In this document: positions 44,669 to 53,523 of the stretch, piece after piece
Position numbering within the stretch: the first letter of the stretch is position 1
How the letters are laid out: the number at the start of each line of letters is the position of its first letter
Assembly (NCBI RefSeq): GCF_014645615.1
Contig: NZ_BMMB01000003.1
Location: 62,001-126,000 of the forward strand
DNA from: Paenibacillus hunanensis
Lineage (GTDB): Bacteria > Bacillota > Bacilli > Paenibacillales > Paenibacillaceae
Direction: 5' to 3'
DNA: 64,000 nt
The notes under the pieces: generated by a model
Databases searched by the model: none
The model's input: only the letters and a program-made list of their open reading frames with translations
Told to the model about the DNA's origin: nothing
Position numbers and translations under genes: made by a program

Positions 44669-45760
44669 CTAAATCATCCTTTCAATCTCATAACGAACGA
44701 CCAGCTCCATAGTGGATCTCAAATGATAAAATCGCTCCATGAGCCGATGGTGTATGCCTAGCGTATTACCAATCACACCTAATATAGAATCATCCACATG
44801 TGGCGTACTCCATGCAAACAATTGCTGATACAGATCAATCATCGATTCGCGATTAGGCGTAACATATCGAAGTGGGTGCGGTACATGCTCTAATTGGAGC
44901 TGAAGCAAGCTGTGCAATACGTCAAAGCAATGCTCTGCCGATCGTTTGGATGGATCTGAGGCATCGGCAGCTTGCCCTCCGTTCCGTACAATACGTTCCT
45001 GATCGTCACGGTCTACCTTATCTTTCAGACCAAACGCATGCTTCAAATCCTGAATGAGCTCTGCAAAAGTTAATTCAACAAGCGGCATAGACATATACGC
45101 CCACCAGTGTCCACCAGTTCCATTACTGTACAGCTCCCAATCCGTATCCCATAGAATCTGCTTGATCTGATCCTTTTGTGCAGGTCCATACATCGCAATG
45201 CCCAGTACCAAGCCACCATTGCAATCGATCGAAGCTTGCTTGCCCCATGCTAACAGCTTCGGAACCATTTGCTCCTCAGGTGCCCATTGTACACACAATG
45301 CTGGCAGTAGCTCGGGAAACAGAGCCTGTCCATACATCTGATCGAACAACTCGACTATTCGGCTATAGTGATGATCATACGGCATATGAAGTAGTGCCAG
45401 ACAGGCATCCTGATCGTTAGATACTACGCAATCCACTATATATTCCGATGGCAGCGGATAGCCCATATACGCAAGAATATGGAGGATACCATCAGGTGCA
45501 TTCTCCCTCAATCTACCCTGCTCAAAGCTATATGCGTATAATTCTGCTGCTAGCTCCATATCTCCACAGCGCATAACTACCTGAAGAATCGGAACATACT
45601 GCCAGTCCTCTGCATGCTTCTTATACCACTCCAGCAATACCTTCGCATCATCAGCATCGCCAGATGACGCAATCACATCGCAATAGGATTGAATGATACT
45701 ACTATCCAAAGGAACCTCTGAGCGAAATAGCTCGATTAACCGCTTCGTAGGCTCAATCAT
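44669..45760 (-). CDS. Large helical protein of unknown function
   Basis: 363 residues, soluble, without signal peptide. Repeated amphipathic helices at the N-terminus (DDAKVLLEWYKKHAEDW, DMELAAELYAYSFEQGRL) resemble TPR/HEAT-type scaffolds. Acidic and aromatic stretches follow (WDTDWELYSNGTGGHWWAYMSMP), with a helical C-terminus. No catalytic motif is recognised. GGGAGC precedes the ATG. It ends 143 nt before the SLH protein start; any read-through transcript must pass the leader terminator. Confidence 0.65.
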   Translation of the reverse strand: MIEPTKRLIELFRSEVPLDSSIIQSYCDVIASSGDADDAKVLLEWYKKHAEDWQYVPILQVVMRCGDMELAAELYAYSFEQGRLRENAPDGILHILAYMGYPLPSEYIVDCVVSNDQDACLALLHMPYDHHYSRIVELFDQMYGQALFPELLPALCVQWAPEEQMVPKLLAWGKQASIDCNGGLVLGIAMYGPAQKDQIKQILWDTDWELYSNGTGGHWWAYMSMPLVELTFAELIQDLKHAFGLKDKVDRDDQERIVRNGGQAADASDPSKRSAEHCFDVLHSLLQLQLEHVPHPLRYVTPNRESMIDLYQQLFAWSTPHVDDSILGVIGNTLGIHHRLMERFYHLRSTMELVVRYEIERMI

Positions 45761-45866
45761 CGTATAGCTCCCATGATGCTCTGAAGCGTCACAACATTAC
45801 TATGAACTGCCATAAGGTATAGCACATCATTCAGCTTTTCTTTTATTAAAAACATCTGTCTTCTCA

Positions 45867-46535
45867 TTAATCTTCCTCTTTCTCATCATCTGCATGATGC
45901 CAAATCACATTGCAATCTGCCATAACCTCTGGCTTATAGCGCATACTGTCCTCTTCCGTAATTGGACGAATCACTTTACAAGGCACACCTGCTGCTAGAG
46001 AATGAGCAGGAATATCCCGAGTGACAACACTCCCTGCTCCAATGACGCAGCCATCTCCAATCGTAACTCCACCACAAATCGTGACATTGGCTGAAATCCA
46101 GACATCATTGCCAATCGTAACAGGCTTAGCATAACAAAGGGGCTTTTCTTCTCCATTTTGATCCAGCATTCTTCTACGTTCAGACGCAATCAGCGGGTGA
46201 ATGGGTGTAACAATCGTCACATTAGGCCCAAAGCTCGTATAGTCGCCAATCGTCACCAGCGCATCATCCTGTATCGTTAAGTTATAATTAGCAAAGAAGT
46301 TCCGTCCGATACGAGTATGTACACCATAATGAAAAAATACAGGCCCCTGTATAAAGCTAGCTTCGCCTATGTGCCCAAGTGCCTCCTGCAAAATACGTTC
46401 CCGATCTTCAACCTCGTCCTCAAACGTCTGGCTATATTGTTGACTTAGCTTATGCGCCTTACGTTTCAAGGCTTTTAAATCAGGATGTGCAGGACTGAAC
46501 AAAATACCTTGCATGATGCGATCTTCTTCCTTCAT
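45867..46535 (-). CDS. Sugar O-acetyltransferase (maltose/galactoside acetyltransferase type)
   Basis: 222 residues. A helical maltose-acetyltransferase N-domain (MQGILFSPAHPDLKALKRKAHKL) precedes a left-handed beta-helix with hexapeptide repeats (VTIGDYTSFGPNVTI, VTIGNDVWISANVTICGGVTIGDGCVIGAGSVVTRDI). The catalytic His is in the VTPIHPL stretch. It transfers acetyl from acetyl-CoA to sugars in the cytoplasm. A C-terminal acidic tail of ~15 residues (HHADDEKEED) is unusual. GGGAGG precedes the ATG. Confidence 0.9.
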   Translation of the reverse strand: MKEEDRIMQGILFSPAHPDLKALKRKAHKLSQQYSQTFEDEVEDRERILQEALGHIGEASFIQGPVFFHYGVHTRIGRNFFANYNLTIQDDALVTIGDYTSFGPNVTIVTPIHPLIASERRRMLDQNGEEKPLCYAKPVTIGNDVWISANVTICGGVTIGDGCVIGAGSVVTRDIPAHSLAAGVPCKVIRPITEEDSMRYKPEVMADCNVIWHHADDEKEED

Positions 46536-46725
46536 CGATGTTGCCTCCCTGGCTATCTGTTATCATTACTGTTGCATTAAAGCCATACTATATACACTAT
46601 CCTTGCAGGCTAGCCCCAATCACTCTACATCATCTAACCACGTGCATCAAAATAGATTACCTTCAAATTGATATCCACATGAAGCAATCGCATCCTCTCC
46701 TTCATGGACAGAGTTAGATGAATCT

Positions 46726-47604
46726 TTACTTCCAATGCGCTGGACGATTGAGCGCTTCTGGCAGCCTCGTATCTGCATTACCTCTAGCAGAACTGATCTG
46801 AAACTGAGTTAAAAATAAGCTTTGTGACAGATCAGCACCAGCTAAGTTGGCATCCCGCAAATCGGCACCGATCAGATCAGCTCCACTAAGATCAACATCC
46901 TCTAAGTTCGCCGCAATCAGAAGCGCTCCTCTCAGGTAAGCTCCTTGCAGCTCCACTTTCCGTAGATCCGTCGCGACCAGATCGGCTCCACGACCAATGC
47001 GCTTCTGGCGTGTAGCTTGTGAACGCTGTTTTGGACTTTGCTTATGCTTACGGCGCGCCTCAGCACGTACTAGCTCACTCGTTTGAAGGAGTACTACATC
47101 TACTTTCTCTCTATGCTCCATTGTATTGATTTGTACCATTTCTTCCGGGCGTAGGAGCGTATATTGTTCTGTCTGATCAAGAAGCGCCTGTAGCTCGCGC
47201 TGAATCGATGCAGCTGCTGGCTGACGTAACGCATCTGTCAGATGCCACAACAATTCATGAAGCTGTAGCATAATGAGAAACACCTTAAACATGGTATCCG
47301 CCTGTTCCGGTATCACCTTCCAATCCATTCCGCGATAGGTGATTTGCGATACTTTTTGACCTGCTCCAAAGCAATCGAATGAAATGCAGCCTTTTAACCC
47401 TCGTTGATGTAAAGATTCATGGATGGAACAGCGACAATCGGATTGTAGATATTTGCAGGGCTGTCCAGCTGCTTTATCCATCGGGAAGCCCTCGGAGACA
47501 GAGAAGTTTAACGCAACACAGCATAAGCCAAAGCATTGTGCGCAGTCTGCCTTGAGATGTGCTCTATTATCATTTTCGGTAGTATCCATACTTGAAATAG
47601 CCAA
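46726..47604 (-). CDS. Cysteine-rich domain fused to pentapeptide repeats
   Basis: 292 residues from the TTG at 47604 (GAGGTG 6 nt upstream); a GTG at 47613 is the alternative. The N-terminus carries nine cysteines: Cys21, 24, 28 and 29 in CAQCFGLCC, then Cys50, 57, 59, 73 and 78. This is a CxxCxxxCC metal-binding arrangement. A helical middle and a basic linker (KHKQSPKQRSQATRQKR) follow, then about 11 pentapeptide units (ADLVATDLRKVELQGAYLRG, ANLEDVDLSGADLIGADLRD). Pentapeptide proteins can mimic DNA and protect gyrase, but many have unknown roles. The fusion to a metal-cluster domain suggests sensing or redox control; this is inference. Confidence 0.82.
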   Translation of the reverse strand: MAISSMDTTENDNRAHLKADCAQCFGLCCVALNFSVSEGFPMDKAAGQPCKYLQSDCRCSIHESLHQRGLKGCISFDCFGAGQKVSQITYRGMDWKVIPEQADTMFKVFLIMLQLHELLWHLTDALRQPAAASIQRELQALLDQTEQYTLLRPEEMVQINTMEHREKVDVVLLQTSELVRAEARRKHKQSPKQRSQATRQKRIGRGADLVATDLRKVELQGAYLRGALLIAANLEDVDLSGADLIGADLRDANLAGADLSQSLFLTQFQISSARGNADTRLPEALNRPAHWK

Positions 47605-47836
47605 CCTGTTCACCTCAGTTATGTATAGTTCGATGTACGTCCAGTAGTTTGTAAATGTTTACATTTATTGTAGGCATCATCATCCTATTTGTCCATGTAT
47701 CATAGGTATAGCTTACATTACAATTTTGTGCTATGTAGATGATACAATGGGAGTATCTCTTATCAATGACATTACTTTAGATAAAGTACATACGTAGAAG
47801 TGTTCATCCATTCTATACGATTGGGAGGAATTGAGA

Positions 47837-48598
47837 ATGAGTCTGTCATCTTCTTATCTACGGCAAGTTAAACTAAATAGGCAACGAATAACTACATTGG
47901 AGAAGTATCCGTTTAATCTTCCTATTATACAACATCTTGATCAATTGGATTTTCATCCGAAGGTAACGTATATTGTGGGTGAAAATGGAATGGGCAAATC
48001 GACCTTGATGGAGTCTATTGCTGTATCGTGGGGATTTAATCCAGAAGGTGGAACAATCAATTTTTCATTTTCTACGCGTGCGACTCACTCTGAGTTGTTT
48101 GAATACATTCAATTGATTCGCGGTACTCGGCGTCCTAAAGATGGTTTCTTTTTTAGAGCAGAAAGCTACTACAATCTCGCTTCAACAATCGACGAGCTGG
48201 ATCTTCAAGTATCCTTTCAGCCTCCAATCAGTGCATCCTACGGTGGGCGCTCCTTGCATGAGCAATCACATGGCGAATCCTTTTTCTCTACATTTATGCA
48301 TCGGTTTGGCGGAAATGGGCTATACCTGCTGGATGAGCCAGAGGCAGCTCTGTCGCCATTACGTCAGATGTCCATGCTGGCGCGGATTCACGAGCTTGTT
48401 CAGAAACGATCACAATTTGTGATCGCTACTCATTCTCCAATTTTAATGGCTTATCCGGATGCAATCATCTTTAATTTGACGGCTGAAGGTATTGAAGTAC
48501 AGACGTTAGAAGAAACGGATCATTTTCTCATTATGAAGGAATTTCTTAATAATAAGGATAAAATGCTAAAGCAGCTATTCGATGAGACGAACGACTAA
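47837..48598 (+). CDS. AAA/ABC-type ATPase (soluble, stand-alone)
   Basis: 253 residues with all ABC-ATPase motifs: Walker A GENGMGKST, a Q-loop region (FSFSTRATHS), the signature-like LHEQSHGESF, Walker B LYLLDEPEAAL and the switch His in ATHSPILM. It has no membrane partner and resembles RecF/SMC-like or OLD-like small ATPases annotated as AAA family. Possible roles are DNA maintenance or defence; with no neighbouring nuclease it cannot be assigned. ATG 47837 follows GGGAGGAA. Confidence 0.85.
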   Translation: MSLSSSYLRQVKLNRQRITTLEKYPFNLPIIQHLDQLDFHPKVTYIVGENGMGKSTLMESIAVSWGFNPEGGTINFSFSTRATHSELFEYIQLIRGTRRPKDGFFFRAESYYNLASTIDELDLQVSFQPPISASYGGRSLHEQSHGESFFSTFMHRFGGNGLYLLDEPEAALSPLRQMSMLARIHELVQKRSQFVIATHSPILMAYPDAIIFNLTAEGIEVQTLEETDHFLIMKEFLNNKDKMLKQLFDETND

Positions 48599-48694
48599 AT
48601 TATGAGCAGACTCTACTTTTCTGTTTTAGTATATTCGTGTGCTGAGTACACGTTGAAATAAGACGTAAATGAACTGGAGCCTGCGAAGCAAAAT

Positions 48695-48741
48695 ACCAGG
48701 CAAGGCGTGATAGAATTAACACGTATCACATCTTGCCTGGT
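48695..48741. terminator. Bidirectional terminator-like hairpin
   Basis: ACCAGGCAAG at 48695-48704 and CTTGCCTGGT at 48732-48741 are perfectly complementary, with inner GTGATA/TATCAC. It lies between the convergent ATPase and glycoside hydrolase genes. Confidence 0.8.
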
Positions 48742-48787
48742 TGTATTAATGGTATAACCTATCTACAATGCACGAATAAAGTTGATT

Positions 48788-50143
48788 TTACTGAATTGAA
48801 AATACTTCCTTCTTCAGCAACGCTTCTGGCTTTTTACCGATAGGGTCTTTATGGAAATAATCGCGAATCACGCCATCCTTCAGATAGTTGGCGATCGATA
48901 CCATAATCATCCCTTGATCCAGCGCTAGATATGCCTTCGCCAGCTCGCCTGTCTCAACATTGACTGAGTCATAGAAGCCATAATTACTCAGCATATTGAA
49001 GCTTTTCAATGCCTCAATATTTTTGCGAGCATCCTGAGGAGCATATTCTAATGCGAGGAAGGTCGCATGTGCTGTAACCGTTGCGCCATCTTTATAACCG
49101 GAAGTGCCGAGAGGTGTCGCTGCAAATTCGCTGTAGCCGCTTGGTGTCGCGGAAGGTGAGAAGCCCCATGCGCGATAGCCTTTTTCCTTTGCATAAGCGA
49201 TTTGCAATTGGACATGACGCTCGTTGTTTAAGCCAAGTGCCTTTTTACCAAGCACCTTCTCCTTAATAACCATGCCTGGCATCAATGCTTCAAACATACT
49301 GCCGCCCCAGCTCGGAACGAACTTTTTCCCTTGATACGTATAGTGCCCTTCAAATACATTCACACCGTCATAGTTGACGTTTTTCCCTTCTGGAACTTGA
49401 GATTGCCAGTCATATTCTGCTGGCATCGTACGAAACATTTTCCACCAGTGATCCTGCGGCACATCGCCTTTACCGATAGCGATATAGCTGGCTACGCGTG
49501 GCTCGGTATAAAATGCACCATAATGATGCTCGGTTAGCGCTCCTTTGGCAACATCGTAGCCACCACGGAATTGTCCAACCTCTGGATCGTACAGCGTAGT
49601 ATAGTTCATATTGTTCACGAGCTTGCTAGTCTGTCCATTCAGCTCCTTGTACGCCTGTCCGACAACGATCAAGCCTGCGGACATCCAGCCATTATCGACC
49701 TGCGATATAAATTGCCCCCAATCCTTTTTGAGTGAACCATCGTCTGTGTTGTACCAGTTATAAAAGAGACCATTCCACTTGTCCAGTTTCTCCAATGTAT
49801 TCAGCGTTGTTTGCAGACGAGATACTGCTTCCTTCTTAGTAATGATGCCCATTTGCTGTGCGGATACGGTACTCATCATGTACATTGCAATATTGGTTGG
49901 AGAGGTGCGCTTCGCTTCCTCAGTTCCTTTATCTGTCGTACGTACTTCGTCGTAGGTCATACCGGTTTTCGGATCGGTATAATCCTGAAAATATTTATAC
50001 GTTTTAGCTGCAATCGCTTTCAATTCCGAGTTGAATCCAGGTGGTTTTTTAGCATCTGGTGCCGCCGAAGCCATAGGAGTTAAAGTGACGTTCGCCATCA
50101 GACAAAAAGTGAGGATCATACTGAATATCTTTACTTTTCTCAT
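48788..50143 (-). CDS. Secreted glycoamylase-fold glycoside hydrolase
   Basis: 451 residues from ATG 50143 (34 upstream codons are excluded because they overlap an operator). The signal peptide ends near MASAAPDAKK. The (alpha/alpha)6 glycoamylase-type domain (PF10091/DUF3131-like) shows GLFYNWYNTDDGSL, FISQVDNGWMSAGLI, FVPSWGGSMFEALMPGMVIKE, RAWGFSPSATPSGYSEFA, TAHATFLALEYAP, GFYDSVN and YLALDQGMIMVSIANYL. Related enzymes include beta-1,2-glucanases (GH144) and the processing domain of cyclic glucan synthases. The exact substrate is not predictable, but a beta-glucan is likely given the lichenase beside it. Three LacI/CcpA-type operators precede the gene. Confidence 0.82.
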   Translation of the reverse strand: MRKVKIFSMILTFCLMANVTLTPMASAAPDAKKPPGFNSELKAIAAKTYKYFQDYTDPKTGMTYDEVRTTDKGTEEAKRTSPTNIAMYMMSTVSAQQMGIITKKEAVSRLQTTLNTLEKLDKWNGLFYNWYNTDDGSLKKDWGQFISQVDNGWMSAGLIVVGQAYKELNGQTSKLVNNMNYTTLYDPEVGQFRGGYDVAKGALTEHHYGAFYTEPRVASYIAIGKGDVPQDHWWKMFRTMPAEYDWQSQVPEGKNVNYDGVNVFEGHYTYQGKKFVPSWGGSMFEALMPGMVIKEKVLGKKALGLNNERHVQLQIAYAKEKGYRAWGFSPSATPSGYSEFAATPLGTSGYKDGATVTAHATFLALEYAPQDARKNIEALKSFNMLSNYGFYDSVNVETGELAKAYLALDQGMIMVSIANYLKDGVIRDYFHKDPIGKKPEALLKKEVFSIQ

Positions 50144-50168
50144 GCTTTTTCTCCTCTCAAATATAATT

Positions 50169-50183
50169 TGAAACGTTTCGCAT
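50169..50183. promoter_or_regulatory. Operator-like site 1 upstream of the glycoamylase-fold gene
   Basis: TGAAACGTTTCGCAT contains the perfect palindrome GAAACGTTTC of LacI-family/CcpA-like operators. It lies 26 nt before the start codon, so within the leader. The exact reverse complement recurs at 50283-50297. Confidence 0.7.
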
Positions 50184-50223
50184 TTATGATAGCATGACTC
50201 TATATGGGAGGTAAATAGTAAAT

Positions 50224-50237
50224 TGTAAGCGTTTACT
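50224..50237. promoter_or_regulatory. cre-like site 2 upstream of the glycoamylase-fold gene
   Basis: TGTAAGCGTTTACT matches the CcpA cre consensus TGWNANCGNTNWCA at all but the last position. It sits between sites 1 and 3 and suggests catabolite repression. Confidence 0.65.
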
Positions 50238-50282
50238 AAAAACATTTATAGGCGTTTTGGTTTAGAGGGTAGTTTATAATTG

Positions 50283-50297
50283 ATGCGAAACGTTTCA
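50283..50297. promoter_or_regulatory. Operator-like site 3, inverted copy of site 1
   Basis: ATGCGAAACGTTTCA is the exact reverse complement of the site at 50169-50183, 114 nt away. Paired operators of this kind often support looping by a tetrameric LacI-type repressor. Confidence 0.7.
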
Positions 50298-50336
50298 TTT
50301 TTGGTACTGAATTGATGTTATGTCATTAGCTTTATA

Positions 50337-50369
50337 TACAAAAAGGACAGCCCTCTACAGGCTGCCCTT
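50337..50369 (-). terminator. Terminator after the lichenase gene
   Basis: On the minus strand AAGGGCAGCC pairs with GGCTGTCCTT (one mismatch), followed by TTTGTATA. Confidence 0.83.
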
Positions 50370-50391
50370 TTCCCTACTTTCGACTTCAAAA

Positions 50392-51105
50392 TCAGTTACT
50401 TGTATACTTCACCCAATCATACTCTGCATACAGAGGATTCGCGCCATTGTAAGGTCCTAACCAATCATCTACGCCGGAGCCATTCCACAGGTTCATCATG
50501 ATCTGACCTGGTGTAGTTGGGATGTTGCTGGTCGCTGTATGCTTGAGTACACCATCCACATACCATTTGATCGAGCCAGGCTGCCAGTCAAACGCATAGG
50601 TGTGGAAGCCTTGAGAAGCGTCAAAGCCCAGATTAATCACTTTCTCATGGTTACCTACGCCGTTTGTATAATAGTTGAATTGTACTTTAGTGGTGTCTTT
50701 GCCCAGGAATTCGATATCGATCTCATCCCATTGTGTACCGTTAGCAGGGCCAGTGTACGTGAAGAATGAGGATACGATACCTGTATTTTTGGCAGGCTTC
50801 ATGCTGACTTCGTACTTACCGTAGCCGTATTTGTTAGTAGTACGGTATTCGCCGCAATCGAACTTGTTCTGTGCAGAGCTAGTCAGACCGAGTCTCATTT
50901 TGCCATCGCTGGTGAAGCTGACATTATTCCCACGCCATGTGCAGTTAAACATATTGCCGTTGGAATAGCCGTCTGCTTTTTGCCATGTGCTTGGGTTAAA
51001 ATACGTGAGGGGCTCCCAGAACACCGTTGCTGCGAATGTATTGGCAGAGAAACAGAGAGATAGTACACCTGCGGTTAACAGAGCAAACCATGATTTTCTT
51101 TTCAT
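50392..51105 (-). CDS. bglS: Secreted lichenase (endo-beta-1,3-1,4-glucanase), GH16
   Basis: 237 residues from ATG 51105 behind TGGAGG. The signal peptide ends at NTFAA. The mature enzyme begins [20 protein letters not shown] and contains the catalytic [10 protein letters not shown] (two Glu around Asp), the four-residue WYVDG strand, and [13 protein letters not shown]. It cleaves beta-1,4 bonds next to beta-1,3 bonds in lichenan and cereal beta-glucan. It is nearly identical in plan to the P. polymyxa and P. macerans enzymes. It lies 204 nt behind xynD, as in P. polymyxa, but its own upstream gap has no clear cre site. Confidence 0.96.
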   Translation of the reverse strand: MKRKSWFALLTAGVLSLCFSANTFAATVFWEPLTYFNPSTWQKADGYSNGNMFNCTWRGNNVSFTSDGKMRLGLTSSAQNKFDCGEYRTTNKYGYGKYEVSMKPAKNTGIVSSFFTYTGPANGTQWDEIDIEFLGKDTTKVQFNYYTNGVGNHEKVINLGFDASQGFHTYAFDWQPGSIKWYVDGVLKHTATSNIPTTPGQIMMNLWNGSGVDDWLGPYNGANPLYAEYDWVKYTSN

Positions 51106-51309
51106 ACAAAACCTCCAATAATATAGTAAATGTAACGGATAACTGTGTTTATGCACCTCATCGAGATAACGAGTTGGAAGCGATCCTCCTGAGTATCTTC
51201 GATTAGTGTTCGGTTAGTGAATGTGTATTCATCTTGCTTAATCATCTATACACATCTCATAAAATAGAGCTTGTCTGTGCTTAGCATCTTGCATGATTTA
51301 GATGCTGCA

Positions 51310-53076
51310 TTATTCGCTTGCAGGCACTTCGCTCACTGGCGCGCTATCTGTTGTCGTTCCAGCTGGAGCAGCTTCATCTGTATTCGATGCTGGCTCAACA
51401 GATATCGGGCTTGTCGATGATGCTGGCTGTTCTGTTCCACTATTCTGCTCTACTGTAGCCTCATCTGGATGGGTCACAACAGGAACGGACTGCTCTTCTG
51501 CTGCCGCAGCACCTTGCGCTTCCGTTGGAATGGCTGCCAGTCCTGCATTGGATACGAATTGCCATGCATCCAGATTGAACAGGTTACCGCCGCCACCGGT
51601 AAATACGAGATACAGATTATGAATACCTGTTGCATTGCTGATATTCGTCTGCACTTCTCTCCAGTTCTGTACGCCGCCTGTGGAAGGCACTTGCAGTGTA
51701 CCTACAAGAGGACCCGTTACACTATCCAGTCGTACTTCGATGTTGCCGCCTACGGTAGAAGCTACCGTTGCTTTGAACGAACGAGCACCTGCCGAGCCGA
51801 AGTCTGCTCTGCCGACAGCGATCCAGTCGCCATTGTTGATATTCGTTACATTCTGATTGTTAAACGGTCCACTTGCCTGACTTGCTTCTGTGTTGATTCC
51901 AGCTTGCCAGCCGATCGTCTCTGCTTCCACACGTGTATATGGATTCAGATTGAACAGCTGCGGCACGCCTGTCATATTCGCCTGCACCTCAGCGATACTA
52001 CCGTCTCCGTTATGGAACAGCTTGTTAATGTGCGGAGAACGATAGCCCTTGCCATCACCAATCTGTGCTTTACTTACGGTTTGAGCATGATACACGACAT
52101 ACCATTGATTGTTGAAGTTAAATACAGCATGGTGATTGTTACCGCCTACTCCGAAGAAGGAGTATGGATTTTTTAAGAAATGACCTTTGTACGTGAACGG
52201 CCCCATTGGGTTATCGCTCACCATGTAACCAATCTCACCTGCTGGATATTGCGATGGATGGCTACCCGCAAAGTTGATGCAATATGAGTAGTAGTATTTA
52301 CCGTTGTATTTGTGAATACCCGAGTCCTCGAACAGGTACGGTGCATCGATGGTGCTTGCACTGCCACTCACGCTGATCATATCAGCACCGAGCTTGATCA
52401 CACGTGCGGTTTTTGGATTAGCGATGGAAGCTGGATCGGATTCATTCGGAATACCGCCGCCACTATACAGATAGCCTGTACCATCATCGTTAACAAGGAC
52501 AGCCGGGTCGAACAGCCATTTTACGCCAGACATACCTGGTGTGTTTTGAGTCAGCAACGCTTTACCGAGTGGATCTGTCCACGGACCGATTGGCGTATCA
52601 GCGGTCAGTACACCGATGCCTGCGCCGCCATTAGCAAAGTACAGGAAGAATTTATCTTTGCCGTTGATTTTTTTATAGGCTACTGCGGGTGCCCACGAAT
52701 TAGCAGCCCATTTGGCAATTCCTTTGCCATTGTTTTTATTGTTAGCACCGGCAACCGGAACAGTTCCATGATCTGTCCAGTTCACCATATCCGAGGAAGA
52801 GATGACCTGTACACGATCCAGCGCACTAAAGTCATTTTCCTTAACGGTTCCGTTGCTGTTGTATACGTATGTATCACTCGACATGTATACATACACTCTG
52901 CCATTGTAGACGAGCACATACGGATCGGCTCCAAGCTTATGATCCATCAGCGGATTCGCATTTCCCGGCAGCTTGGCGAGTGACTTGGTAGCTGCTTCTG
53001 CACGTAAGGAGGAAAAGGCACCTAACAATAAAATGAAAGACATGAGTACGATGAGACATTTACGCATCCTGAACAT
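51310..53076 (-). CDS. xynD: Secreted arabinoxylan arabinofuranohydrolase (GH43 + CBM6)
   Basis: 588 residues from ATG 53076 behind TGGAGG. The signal peptide ends at RAEAA. The GH43 five-bladed domain has Asp in HKLGADPYVLVYNG, Asp in VKWLFDPAVLV and the acid Glu in LFEDSGIHKYNGKYYYSYC. A CBM6 module follows from about residue 390 (RVEAETIGWQAG, GDWIAVGRADFG, EVRLDSVTGPLVGTLQVPSTGG, FNLDAWQF). It removes arabinose side chains from arabinoxylan. The sequence parallels B. subtilis and P. polymyxa XynD closely, but a 79-residue tail (510-588) rich in Ala, Ser, Thr, Pro and Glu is added after the CBM. A cre site lies directly upstream. Confidence 0.94.
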   Translation of the reverse strand: MFRMRKCLIVLMSFILLLGAFSSLRAEAATKSLAKLPGNANPLMDHKLGADPYVLVYNGRVYVYMSSDTYVYNSNGTVKENDFSALDRVQVISSSDMVNWTDHGTVPVAGANNKNNGKGIAKWAANSWAPAVAYKKINGKDKFFLYFANGGAGIGVLTADTPIGPWTDPLGKALLTQNTPGMSGVKWLFDPAVLVNDDGTGYLYSGGGIPNESDPASIANPKTARVIKLGADMISVSGSASTIDAPYLFEDSGIHKYNGKYYYSYCINFAGSHPSQYPAGEIGYMVSDNPMGPFTYKGHFLKNPYSFFGVGGNNHHAVFNFNNQWYVVYHAQTVSKAQIGDGKGYRSPHINKLFHNGDGSIAEVQANMTGVPQLFNLNPYTRVEAETIGWQAGINTEASQASGPFNNQNVTNINNGDWIAVGRADFGSAGARSFKATVASTVGGNIEVRLDSVTGPLVGTLQVPSTGGVQNWREVQTNISNATGIHNLYLVFTGGGGNLFNLDAWQFVSNAGLAAIPTEAQGAAAAEEQSVPVVTHPDEATVEQNSGTEQPASSTSPISVEPASNTDEAAPAGTTTDSAPVSEVPASE

Positions 53077-53099
53077 TACATAACCTCCATTTCGAATTT

Positions 53100-53113
53100 T
53101 GTTAACGCTTACA
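53100..53113. promoter_or_regulatory. cre site upstream of xynD
   Basis: TGTTAACGCTTACA fits the CcpA consensus TGWNANCGNTNWCA at every position. It lies 24 nt before the xynD start, a position suited to blocking transcription. The rest of the gap to 53523 shows only a terminator. Confidence 0.75.
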
Positions 53114-53448
53114 AAAACCATGTATAAAAGCATTCTGTAAAAGAAGAGTGCCCACCGGTTGACATATCTGCACGGTTTTACGCATTCATTGAGAAATGAT
53201 AATTATGTAATTAAATTCAAAATAATGGTTATTACCGATTTGAGAAAATCATAGCATGGTCTATTTTATATCTCAACATCATTAAAAGGATGCGACTTAT
53301 TAGCGAAATTAATGACGCATAATGCTGTAATATCGGGCATTCAGGTACAATTATATTTTCATATGATTATGTCCGTTGAATAATATGGACTTGCATTTGT
53401 CTAGCTTTTCCTCTGAGAAAAGGTTATAGCGATCACCATCATCGCTAA

Positions 53449-53483
53449 TAAAAAAGCCAACCCTCCGCTATGGAAGATTGACT
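53449..53483 (-). terminator. Terminator after copD
   Basis: On the minus strand AGTCAATCTTCC pairs over 12 positions with GGAGGGTTGGCT (several G-T pairs), with loop ATAGC and six T residues after. Confidence 0.8.
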
Positions 53484-53523
53484 CTTGAGTTGATAAAAGA
53501 TTGCATGAGTTACGAGTTAGCTG

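Noticed and set aside
51469..52176. 235-codon open frame antisense to xynD, and 52312-52983 likewise
   Set aside because: Both lie fully within xynD on the opposite strand, lack ribosome binding sites and have cysteine-rich, random-looking composition. They are shadows of a strongly coding gene.
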